DNA from: Syntrophorhabdaceae bacterium | GTDB lineage: Bacteria > Desulfobacterota > Syntrophorhabdia > Syntrophorhabdales > Syntrophorhabdaceae | DNA: 58,971 bases | Direction of reading: 5' to 3' | NCBI GenBank assembly: GCA_036504895.1 | Contig: DASXUJ010000067.1 | Span: 1 to 58,971, forward strand | Shown here: positions 34,166 to 41,337 of the stretch, one piece after another | Numbering within the stretch: the first letter of the stretch is position 1 | Layout of the letters: the number at the start of each line of letters is the position of its first letter | Position numbers and translations under genes: made by a program | The notes under the pieces: generated by a model | What the model was told of the DNA's origin: nothing | The model's database searches: none | Seen by the model: the letters and a program-made list of their open reading frames with translations, nothing else

Positions 34166-35124
34166 GGTTCCTTCTTTTTTATAATCAATTCCGGCCGCTT
34201 CAGAAATACCTGCGTGTCAGGGGGTACGGTCTCGGTGAGCCAGACGTTGCCGCCTATGACGGAGCGGGCGCCTATTACCGTGGTGCCACCCAGTATAGTG
34301 GCATTGGCGTAAATGATTACATCGTCCTCGATCGTCGGGTGGCGTTTTCTCATTCTCAAATGCTCGACCTCTTCTTTGGGAAGGGAGAGGGCGCCTATGG
34401 TCACTCCCTGGTAGATCCTCACCCTGTTGCCGATGATCGTGGTCTCTCCGATAACCACGCCTGTGCCGTGGTCGATGAAAAAGCTCTCTCCGATCTCCAC
34501 GCCCGGATGGATGTCTATTCCCGTGAGGCCGTGGGCGTATTCAGTCATCATTCGGGGGATGAGGGGCACACCCTGCTCGTAGAGCTGATGGGCGATACGG
34601 TAGACGGTAATAGCGAAGAGGCCGGGGTAGCTGAAGATAATCTCATCGTAATATTTTGACGCGGGATCGCCTTCATAGGCCGCCACAATATCTTTGGAAA
34701 GCATACCCTGAAGGCGCGGAATATCATCGACGAAATTGAGGGCTGCCCTCTTTCCGCTTTCATCGCAACGGGCACAGTCGAGATCGAAGCGCATGCAGTC
34801 ATGCCTGAGGGCGAAGGTGATCTGCTCCGAGAGTATCTGAAAAAGCTCTATTACATGTTGCCCGAAGTAATATCGTACATTTACCTCGTCGAGATTCGTA
34901 TTGGAAAAATAGCCGGGATAGATGATTCTCATGGCCCTGCCGATGATGTCGATCACAGTGATTCTTGAGGGAATGGGCTCCAGACCGAGGTGACTGAACC
35001 GGCCCTCCTGATTGTGCGACGCCACGATGCGGTCTACTATGGGAGGGATTTCGCTCCTGAAGTCGTGGGCCGTCAGCATATCGGTCTTGCATTTTCCCTT
35101 GCCCTTCTCGTCAACCTCTCCCAT
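34150..35124 (-). CDS. cysE: serine O-acetyltransferase (EpsC/CysE type)
   Basis: A 324-residue hexapeptide-repeat acyltransferase making O-acetylserine for cysteine synthesis. The catalytic and binding region reads LTGIDIHPGVEIGESFFIDHGTGVVIGE, continuing through left-handed beta-helix repeats to GGNVWLTETVPPDT. A long alpha-helical N-terminal part (about 1-190) is typical of the SAT/EpsC group. Start at ATG 35124 with AAAGGAGG; an ATG at 35160 lacks an SD. The last residues (VSSH) are encoded by the heptamer repeat. Confidence 0.93.
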   Translation of the reverse strand: MGEVDEKGKGKCKTDMLTAHDFRSEIPPIVDRIVASHNQEGRFSHLGLEPIPSRITVIDIIGRAMRIIYPGYFSNTNLDEVNVRYYFGQHVIELFQILSEQITFALRHDCMRFDLDCARCDESGKRAALNFVDDIPRLQGMLSKDIVAAYEGDPASKYYDEIIFSYPGLFAITVYRIAHQLYEQGVPLIPRMMTEYAHGLTGIDIHPGVEIGESFFIDHGTGVVIGETTIIGNRVRIYQGVTIGALSLPKEEVEHLRMRKRHPTIEDDVIIYANATILGGTTVIGARSVIGGNVWLTETVPPDTQVFLKRPELIIKKKEPVSSH

Positions 35125-35202
35125 ACCCAGATCCTCCTTTAAATCACATTCTATGCCCATGTAATAGCACAGAATTGTTTAAGCTTCAAGTTATAAGGGG
35201 CT

Positions 35203-35241
35203 CACGTCGCCCCCTCAGCCGGCAAAGCCGGCTGAGCCTCC
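35203..35241 (+). repeat. 39-bp palindromic repeat, inverted relative of 32082/32290 ends, copy 1
   Basis: CACGTCGCCCCCTC followed by AGCCGGCAAAGCCGGCT (perfect hairpin) and GAGCCTCC. Together with preceding GGGGCT it is the reverse complement, with changes, of the right end of the 141-bp repeats; the next bases (GCTCGCGGTGCGAGC) also match in inverted form. Confidence 0.85.
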
Positions 35242-35244
35242 CCC

Positions 35245-35337
35245 TCTCGCTCGCGGTGCGAGCTACACGCGCGGGATGGATTCTCCTTGTCGTTCGTTCT
35301 GCGCTACGCGTAAATGTTACCGCGTGTCGCATGCTCA
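35245..35337 (+). repeat. 93-bp exact direct repeat, copy 1
   Basis: Starts TCTCGCTCGCGGTGCGAGC and ends CGTGTCGCATGCTCA. Identical over 93 bases to the copy at 35403, 158 bases away. The first 20 bases are a hairpin shared with the 141-bp family. Confidence 0.93.
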
Positions 35338-35402
35338 CTGCTAACTGGTGCCTCCCCCCGCTTAAGGCGCTGCTTAAGGCACCTACTTTTGGCTACTGTT
35401 GG

Positions 35403-35495
35403 TCTCGCTCGCGGTGCGAGCTACACGCGCGGGATGGATTCTCCTTGTCGTTCGTTCTGCGCTACGCGTAAATGTTACCGCGTGTCGCATGCTCA
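35403..35495 (+). repeat. 93-bp exact direct repeat, copy 2
   Basis: Identical to the copy at 35245. Exact identity in non-coding DNA points to recent duplication or conversion. The 65 bases between copies hold CGCTTAAGGCGC and a stretch resembling, inverted, the sequence near 31905-31945. Confidence 0.93.
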
Positions 35496-35502
35496 GTACT
35501 AA

Positions 35503-35541
35503 CACGTCGCCCCCTCAGCCGGCAAAGCCGACTGAGCCTCC
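35503..35541 (+). repeat. 39-bp palindromic repeat, copy 2
   Basis: Same as the copy at 35203 with one change in the hairpin arm (AGCCGGC/GCCGACT). It closes the right-hand repeat cluster; from 35542 to the BON gene no feature was recognised. Confidence 0.85.
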
Positions 35542-35768
35542 ATCCGCCTTAAGGCGCGTCTCGGGAAAGAAAGAGACCATTCCGCGAAAGAGCTTCGCGG
35601 GCTCTTTTGCCCAATCGAAGGAATATCTTTGAGAAAAAATGAATAAAATTGGTTGGAAAAGAGAAAGAACCGTTTAAAAAAGGGCACCGCCGTATTATAT
35701 TCTATAGTGGAGCCATGTTTTCAGACGGCGCAGCCGCCCAGGCTCGCTCTGCAAAGGAGAGACCGGAT

Positions 35769-36458
35769 ATGAAAAGCGACCTGAAAATCCAGCACGATGT
35801 ACTGAACGAACTCGACTTCGAACCCATGATCAATGCATCCCAGATCGCAGTAACCGTCAAAGGGGGAGTGGTGACCCTCCGCGGCGCGGTCCGGGACCTC
35901 CGTCAGAAATGGATCGCTGAATGGGGTGCAAAGAAAATAGCCGGCGTGAGGGCAGTGGTGAATGACATCGGAGTCCTTCTGCCTCCGCGGGATGAGCGAT
36001 CGGACCAGGAATTGGTCGCCGCCATAGCTTTCCACTTTGAATGGAATGTTGCCATACCGCCGGAAAGCATTCGTGCCACGGCAGCCAAAGGCTGGATCAC
36101 GCTGGACGGTACCGTGGAAGAGCAGCATGAGCGCCGGATCGCAGAAGAGATAGTACGCAGCTTACGAGGAGTAAAAGGCATCACGAACCAGATCGTGGTG
36201 CAGGCAAAACCTACTCCCATAGATGTCCGTTCCAAGATCGGCGAAGCCCTGAGCCGGCTTGTGGAGCTCGATGAGGACAATATTGAAGTGGAGGCACAGG
36301 ATGGGACCATCACCCTTTTAGGAGAAGTCCGCTCCTGGGCTGAGCGCGAAGAAGCGGAGCGGACTGCCTGGTCCGCCCCGGGTGTTTCACAGGTTCAAAA
36401 TAAGATCGTGGTAGTCGAGGCGAGTAAGATCGCCGGTCCCGGACCGTCGGACCTTTGA
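35769..36458 (+). CDS. triple BON-domain protein
   Basis: A 229-residue protein of three BON domains (about 3-70, 78-146, 153-218), each ending in the V-x-L-x-G-x-V...A...V-x-x-V-x-x-x pattern ([30 protein letters not shown]). Start at ATG 35769 with AAAGGAGAG upstream; a longer frame reaches back into repeat-like sequence. BON domains bind phospholipid or peptidoglycan-associated surfaces; three-domain forms without signal peptide are common and linked to stress. The adjacent convergent gene encodes a universal stress protein. Confidence 0.9.
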   Translation: MKSDLKIQHDVLNELDFEPMINASQIAVTVKGGVVTLRGAVRDLRQKWIAEWGAKKIAGVRAVVNDIGVLLPPRDERSDQELVAAIAFHFEWNVAIPPESIRATAAKGWITLDGTVEEQHERRIAEEIVRSLRGVKGITNQIVVQAKPTPIDVRSKIGEALSRLVELDEDNIEVEAQDGTITLLGEVRSWAEREEAERTAWSAPGVSQVQNKIVVVEASKIAGPGPSDL

Positions 36459-36488
36459 GCTTTTACCGCGAAAATAATTTTCCCCCCT

Positions 36489-36953
36489 TTACTCCCACGT
36501 ATGATGCCCTTTGACCAGCATGATGGAGCAGGGCATTTTCCTCACAATCTCATGCATGCTGCCGCTGAACAGGTAGTGCTCGAGTCGCCCCTCTTCATAA
36601 GAAACCATGATGATAAGATCGATCTTTTCCTTATGGACCATCCGCTCGACTTCCGCTACTATGGGTAAGTCCGTCACCGAAACTTCGACCTCCATACCGG
36701 GTGTCGTCTCTTTTTGGATAATGTCGTCAAGTACGGCCCTGTCCGTCTGGAGCGCCCTCAGGTAATCCTCCCGGAGGGCCTTGAGAGACGGGATAGGAAG
36801 GCCCCATCCTTCGAGATCGAAGGGGTCGTATTCGGAGTGAAACACGTAGAGCTTCGCGCCCAGTTGTTTCGCCAGGGTAACGCCGTAATGAACGGCTTTC
36901 TTGCAGGTGCTCGTTGACGTGCTCACTACCATAATCTTTTTGACATCATGCAT
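36489..36953 (-). CDS. universal stress protein (UspA family)
   Basis: A 154-residue alpha/beta Usp-fold protein. N-terminal KKIMVVSTSTSTCKKAVHYG is the first strand and helix; the C-terminal glycine-rich phosphate loop is EEGRLEHYLFSGSMHEIV, a degenerate form of the ATP-binding G-x2-G...G-S motif, followed by PCSIMLVKG. SD AAAGGAGAAAG. ATP binding is uncertain. It converges with the BON gene. Confidence 0.9.
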   Translation of the reverse strand: MHDVKKIMVVSTSTSTCKKAVHYGVTLAKQLGAKLYVFHSEYDPFDLEGWGLPIPSLKALREDYLRALQTDRAVLDDIIQKETTPGMEVEVSVTDLPIVAEVERMVHKEKIDLIIMVSYEEGRLEHYLFSGSMHEIVRKMPCSIMLVKGHHTWE

Positions 36954-37271
36954 GGCTTTCTCCTTTCTTTGACTTTTTTGCGAAAAGGGCCCCGATCCCT
37001 TCTTGTCATAAATCTAAGTACGGCTGCGACTAAATACAATAGGGACAAGAAGGCGGCGCCTTGGTGAAACGAGGCGATTGCCGGCCCGGCACGCCGGGGT
37101 AACCCTATCTCGACGGCGGAGAAGACCTTCGGGACCCCTGGGACGGGTGGAGGCCGGGGGAGGCAAAATAATCATTTCAAAAACCCTGATACGCGAAGAG
37201 ATAAACTATTGTGCCCTTTTCATGAAAAGGGAAGGGAACAGGCTCGGCCTCTACTCCTCCGAAATAAGAGG
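36954..37271. other. intergenic, GC-rich and structured
   Basis: About 320 bases between the usp start and the dinB stop. The middle (37050-37170) is GC-rich with several possible stems (for example CCGGCCCGGCACGCCGG) and could encode a structured RNA, but I cannot match it to a known class. A perfect palindrome CCCTTTTCATGAAAAGGG at 37214-37231 may end the dinB transcript. Confidence 0.4.
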
Positions 37272-38354
37272 TTAAACCCCGGGGGCCGCAAGTTTTTCCA
37301 CCCTCACCCCGATAAGTCGGATGGGCTTGCGCCCCGGGTTTTCACGGCCGTCGATAAAAGGCATGAGGAGCTTCATGGCTTCAAATTCCAGCCTTTGTTC
37401 CCGGGTTACCGGCTCAGGAAAGGTATGGGAACGGGTCCTGGTCTCGAAATCGGCAAAGCGAACGGTAATGACCACGGTCCTGAAAGAGGTGAAGCCGTCG
37501 GCGGCCACGGTCGAGAAGACACTTCTGCAAAGCCCGACGAGCTTTTCGAGGATGGTCGTCGCATCGAGGGTATCGTGGAGGAAAGTATCCTGCTCGCCTA
37601 TGGACTTGGTCTCCGATAGTTCCCCCAGGGGGGTATCGTCGAGGGCACGGACCTTCCGATAGAGGTCGGCGCCCCACTTGCCCATTAGCCGCTCGAGATC
37701 GGCAATGGTAAGCTTCCTCAGGTCCGCCACTGTTTTCACTCTCAGGCGCGCGAACTTCTCCTCGGCCTTGGGTCCTATGCCGGGTATCTTGCGTATGGGC
37801 AGGGGCTCAAGGAACGCTTCGGCCTCATCTTCCCTGACTACGGTGAGGCCGTCAGGTTTTTCACGGTCCGAGGCTATTTTTGCAATAAGCTTATTGGGTC
37901 CGATCCCCACGCTGGCGGTAAGACCCGTTGCCCTGATCTCCTCTTTTATGGCACGGCAGATCTTTTCCGCGGCTTCATAGGAGCCGGCGAAGGAAAGATC
38001 GAAATATGCCTCGTCTATGCTCGCCTGTTCGACGAGGCCGGAATATCGGCTCACGATCTCCATGATCTTTTTGGACGCGGCGGAATACCTCTTGAAATTG
38101 ACGGAGAGGAATATGGCAGGCTCGAGACCCTTTTTTCGCGCCTCTTCCGAATAGCGCCATGCCCATGAAATGGGCAGGGCGGAATGGATGCCGTATTCCC
38201 GTGCCTTGTAATTGGCCGTGGAGACCACACCCCTGCCTTTCCCCTCAAGTGGATCGGCCCCCACTACGATCGGTTTTCCGCGCCAGTCGGGATTTCCCCG
38301 TTCTTCGACGGCGGCAAAAAAGGCATCCATGTCCAGGTGGCCGACGATCCTCAC
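37272..38354 (-). CDS. dinB: DNA polymerase IV (Y family)
   Basis: A 360-residue translesion polymerase. GTG start gives RIVGHLDMDAFFAAVE with the first metal aspartate pair; the second catalytic site is SIDEAYFDLS. Steric-gate region and helix-hairpin-helix ASVGIGPNKLIAKIASDREKPDG and IPGIGPKAEEKF are typical, and a little-finger domain follows. No C-terminal beta-clamp motif was judged. It starts four bases from the preceding DUF4410 stop, so the genes are coupled. No LexA box was seen. Confidence 0.95.
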   Translation of the reverse strand: MRIVGHLDMDAFFAAVEERGNPDWRGKPIVVGADPLEGKGRGVVSTANYKAREYGIHSALPISWAWRYSEEARKKGLEPAIFLSVNFKRYSAASKKIMEIVSRYSGLVEQASIDEAYFDLSFAGSYEAAEKICRAIKEEIRATGLTASVGIGPNKLIAKIASDREKPDGLTVVREDEAEAFLEPLPIRKIPGIGPKAEEKFARLRVKTVADLRKLTIADLERLMGKWGADLYRKVRALDDTPLGELSETKSIGEQDTFLHDTLDATTILEKLVGLCRSVFSTVAADGFTSFRTVVITVRFADFETRTRSHTFPEPVTREQRLEFEAMKLLMPFIDGRENPGRKPIRLIGVRVEKLAAPGV

Positions 38355-38358
38355 CGGA

Positions 38359-39051
38359 TCAGAAACCCTGTGCCTTCATATACTCCAGAATCTTGTCCGC
38401 GATCCCTGTGCCGAGCTTCTTCACTTCCCGGTCAGGTGCATTTTTTGTCATCACGTACTTCGCTCCCGCCACGTAAGGATTCTTGGTGACCACCGCCCCG
38501 GGCATCCTGTTCTTGGAGCCCCCCACAGTGGAGTCGTAGATAGGACGCAATCCCCCGTCCATCACCTCACTCAGCCTCTCCCGCACCTCCATGGAGGCCG
38601 CGCCGCTGCCGAATCCGATAACCGCCCTCTTCAGGCGGTCTCCTTCGCCGTATTCGAGAAATTCACCCTCTAAGAGCCAGGCGCCGGAAGAGGGCTCCAC
38701 ACCCCGCGCGATTCTCGCGCCTTTCACCCCTTTCGCAATAAGCTCCGCCACGATGGAATCTGCCAGTGTGCTTGTGATCCTCTTCGCCTTGTCCTGGGGA
38801 CTCTCTTCCGGGCGGTCGACCATCTCACGCATGCGTTTTCTCACCTGGAGAGGCCCGTGGAGTCCCTTATCTGCCTTTTCGCCGGCACCGGCATCGAGGG
38901 AAAAATCACTCACCAGTATGACTGAGGGCCTTGCCGACGGTTTTACGCCCGTCCCATCCGGGCCTTCCGCGCCTCGGACAGGCGCGCAATAGACCAGAAA
39001 GATCAGGATCCCTGCCACACAGAACAGAATATAGGATATCGGTTTTTTCAT
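38359..39051 (-). CDS. DUF4410-like exported protein
   Basis: A 230-residue protein with an N-terminal signal or anchor (YILFCVAGILIFLVYCAPV; the cysteine might be lipidated). The mature part has VILVSDFSLD, a long helix KRITSTLADSIVAELIAKG, WLLEGEFLEYGEGDRLKRAVIGFGSGAASMEV and a C-terminal helix, the layout of DUF4410. Function unknown. It is the middle gene of a sirtuin-DUF4410-dinB unit, which may be only positional. Confidence 0.7.
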   Translation of the reverse strand: MKKPISYILFCVAGILIFLVYCAPVRGAEGPDGTGVKPSARPSVILVSDFSLDAGAGEKADKGLHGPLQVRKRMREMVDRPEESPQDKAKRITSTLADSIVAELIAKGVKGARIARGVEPSSGAWLLEGEFLEYGEGDRLKRAVIGFGSGAASMEVRERLSEVMDGGLRPIYDSTVGGSKNRMPGAVVTKNPYVAGAKYVMTKNAPDREVKKLGTGIADKILEYMKAQGF

Positions 39052-39063
39052 CTCTCGTCTCCT

Positions 39064-39834
39064 TCAGGCGCTCATCTTCCTGACATGCTCCATTATGGCG
39101 GCCATGGTCGAGCCCGCAGGACCGTTCAAAATCAAGTCGGCCATGCTGTCGCAGGCAGTCTCATCGCGATTGACGATCACGAGCTTCGCCCCTGCCCGCT
39201 TGGCGATCACCGGCATATAGGCCGCGGGGTGGACTACCAGGGAAGAGCCGATCACGATAAAAAGATCACACTCTTCCGACCTCCGCGAAGCTTCGGCCGT
39301 CTCCCATTCAGGCATCGACTGGCCGAAAGATATGGTGGCGGGTTTGAGAAGCCCCCCGCAGCCCCCGCAGCGCGGCGCCTTGTCTCCACGGGCAATTCGC
39401 TCCTGTACGGCATCTCTCTCATACCGGGCATGGCAGGAGAGGCAGGTCACGTGCATGGCCGTCCCGTGCAGCTCGAGGACCTTCTCTTCCGAATTGCCTG
39501 CCTTGAAATGAAGGCCGTCGATATTCTGGGTGATAAGGCAGTCGAGCTTTCCCATCCGCTCGAGCTCGGCGATCGCGAGATGGCCCGCGTTCGGTTTGGC
39601 ATCCCGCATGGCATCATACATCTCAGTTGCCATCTGCCAGTACTTTTCCCGGGATGATTCGTGGGAGACGAAGTTCTGAAAATAAAAATCCTCCGGGTCG
39701 TACTTGTCCCACACACCGCCGGGGCTCCTGAAGTCAGGTATCCCCGATTCGGTGCTCAATCCCGCGCCGACGAAGACGACGATGGTATTCGAGCCCGCGA
39801 TCCACTCCGCTACCTGCCGTATCTTTTCCTCCAT
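39064..39834 (-). CDS. NAD-dependent protein deacylase, sirtuin
   Basis: A 256-residue Sir2-family enzyme removing acyl groups from lysine using NAD. Motifs: GAGLSTESGIPDFRSPGG, TQNIDGLHFKAG with the catalytic histidine, zinc cysteines CLSCH and CGGCGG, FGQSMPEWE and GSSLVVHPAAYMP. Start with AAGGAGG five bases upstream of MEEKIRQ. In anaerobes rich in acyl-CoA it may reverse non-enzymatic protein acylation. First gene of a three-gene minus-strand unit. Confidence 0.95.
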   Translation of the reverse strand: MEEKIRQVAEWIAGSNTIVVFVGAGLSTESGIPDFRSPGGVWDKYDPEDFYFQNFVSHESSREKYWQMATEMYDAMRDAKPNAGHLAIAELERMGKLDCLITQNIDGLHFKAGNSEEKVLELHGTAMHVTCLSCHARYERDAVQERIARGDKAPRCGGCGGLLKPATISFGQSMPEWETAEASRRSEECDLFIVIGSSLVVHPAAYMPVIAKRAGAKLVIVNRDETACDSMADLILNGPAGSTMAAIMEHVRKMSA

Positions 39835-39891
39835 GACAGCCTCCTTCCGGGAAAATATCCAAAGCAAGAATAGTACGGTCCGGATGAGGAG

Positions 39892-40134
39892 TCAAGGCTT
39901 ACGGGAGTGAGAGCGTGCGCTTTCAGTCTCCGAATACTTCCGGGGATCAGGAGGAAATTTCTTCCAGAATCCGGCCCTTTCAAGCTGGGCATTTATCTCG
40001 CCCGGTGTTTTCGATTGGTCGTGCTTCAAATAGATGGTAAGAAGGATCGTCGGCTCGGACCTCTCCTCTTCACACCAGGAATCGGTTGCCACAAGAAGAG
40101 TGAGAATGAAAAGAAGGATCGTTGCGAGGGACAC
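39892..40134 (-). CDS. small exported protein, probably C-terminally truncated
   Basis: An 80-residue product from a GTG start with AAAGG upstream. A signal peptide (LATILLFILTLLVATDSWC) is followed by TIYLKHDQSKTPGEINAQLERAGFWKKFPP. From memory this resembles the first half of a family of about 120-residue small periplasmic proteins in which KHDQ-K-LDEI...GFW-x-FPP is followed by a conserved strand-helix part. Here only 20 unrelated polar residues follow, suggesting a frameshift or deletion. The resemblance is from recollection and is not proven. Confidence 0.5.
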   Translation of the reverse strand: MSLATILLFILTLLVATDSWCEEERSEPTILLTIYLKHDQSKTPGEINAQLERAGFWKKFPPDPRKYSETESARSHSRKP

Positions 40135-40233
40135 GATACGGACCTTTCCCGTGGAAGACCTCCTTCACCTGGGGGCTTGGACGGGTTCCCGTCCAGGGGG
40201 ACTATAGGTCCTCCGCCAGGGAAAATCAATCGC

Positions 40234-41115
40234 CTATCGCGTCTTCCGGTCTTTCGGCGTCGAGGTATAGAGGGAGGTGTAGAAGGAGTACCTGTACTCG
40301 GAAGAGACGGCGGCATCATGGGTCACGGGCGGGATGAACGGGGTGCCCGGCAGGGGCTTGTACTCTATCCTGTAGCTCCCCTTGCGGGTTGACTCATCCA
40401 CTGGAAGGCCGCAGACCGCCTCGCCGCTCTTTTTCCACTCCTTGCCCTCGACCCTCCACTGCGCGCCCGCCTGAATTGCCTCCTGGGGCTCGATAAGGAC
40501 CATGATGCCTGCGCTCTCGCACGGACCATTCGCCGGTTTAGCGCCGGCTTTTCGTGCCTCGCCCTCGGGTGCCTGGGCGCAGAGCTTTTCCATGAGGCCC
40601 TTTATGTCAGGCCCGGGCCGACGGCCCCGCACGTTGACCGCCTGCTCGACCAGGAGGGTTCCGTCGGAGCTGAAAAGGGCCATCTTTGCAAGATCATAGG
40701 TCATGGCCGCGCAATTCGCCTCGTGAAAGGAGTTGAAATACTCGAGAACACGGGGGTCTCTTCCTCCTTTCTCGACCATTTTCTGCCCTTCGGTAAAGAG
40801 TGTGTTATTTTTGGGAGGGGCAACGCGGGTCCAGAACTTGACGACCTTACGGTCCCCGCTTCGCTGCACATTTTTAGAATCATAATAAAGGGTTACTCCA
40901 TCCTTCGCCGAGCCGCAGGCGACCCACCGGTCCGGGTCCGCATCTTTGCGGGCGTCTTGTTTCGCCGGAGGGGACTTCGGCCGGGCGGACGGGGCCGGAG
41001 GCTTGGAAGGAGTCTCTCCGGTTCCCGGGCCCGAACATGAGGCGACCGACATGAAAGCCCATACGATTATAGCCGCCCCGGCACATGCGGCAAAGGTCCT
41101 GCCCGTCCGCTCCAT
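40234..41115 (-). CDS. lipoprotein with surface-adhesin-E-like domain
   Basis: A 293-residue lipoprotein. The start MERTGRT has AAAGGAGAAG upstream; the signal peptide ends in the lipobox VASC. A proline-rich linker (about 30-65) leads to WVACGSAKDGVTLYYDSKNV...VVKFWTRVAPP and an YLAKMALFSSDG-like second half, the layout of the surface-adhesin protein E-like domain of small outer-membrane lipoproteins. The remaining 100 residues (about 190-290) are unassigned. Function unknown. Confidence 0.7.
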   Translation of the reverse strand: MERTGRTFAACAGAAIIVWAFMSVASCSGPGTGETPSKPPAPSARPKSPPAKQDARKDADPDRWVACGSAKDGVTLYYDSKNVQRSGDRKVVKFWTRVAPPKNNTLFTEGQKMVEKGGRDPRVLEYFNSFHEANCAAMTYDLAKMALFSSDGTLLVEQAVNVRGRRPGPDIKGLMEKLCAQAPEGEARKAGAKPANGPCESAGIMVLIEPQEAIQAGAQWRVEGKEWKKSGEAVCGLPVDESTRKGSYRIEYKPLPGTPFIPPVTHDAAVSSEYRYSFYTSLYTSTPKDRKTR

Positions 41116-41337
41116 TCCTTCTTCTCCTTTCCCTGACAAGGGGATAAATCCGGGTGTACAAAACTATTATCGTCACTGCGGGCCGAAGGTTAATACTTTT
41201 TGGCACGAAGATTGCTGCGAAGATCACATAAAGGTAGATCGGAAGGGGAGAATGAGCCTTCTTTGACGGAAGTCGCTGTTTTCCGGCCTTCGGCCCGTCA
41301 GTCCCTTGACGGGGAATCGCCGCCACAGGGAGAACTC

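Noticed and set aside
35245-35495. CRISPR or integron attC sites
   Set aside because: Only two copies of 93 bases with no spacer pattern, no integrase, and no conserved attC core sites were seen.
31670-35545. Insertion sequence or composite transposon
   Set aside because: Inverted repeats flank three genes, but there is no transposase gene or remnant and no clear target duplication; reported as a repeat family instead.
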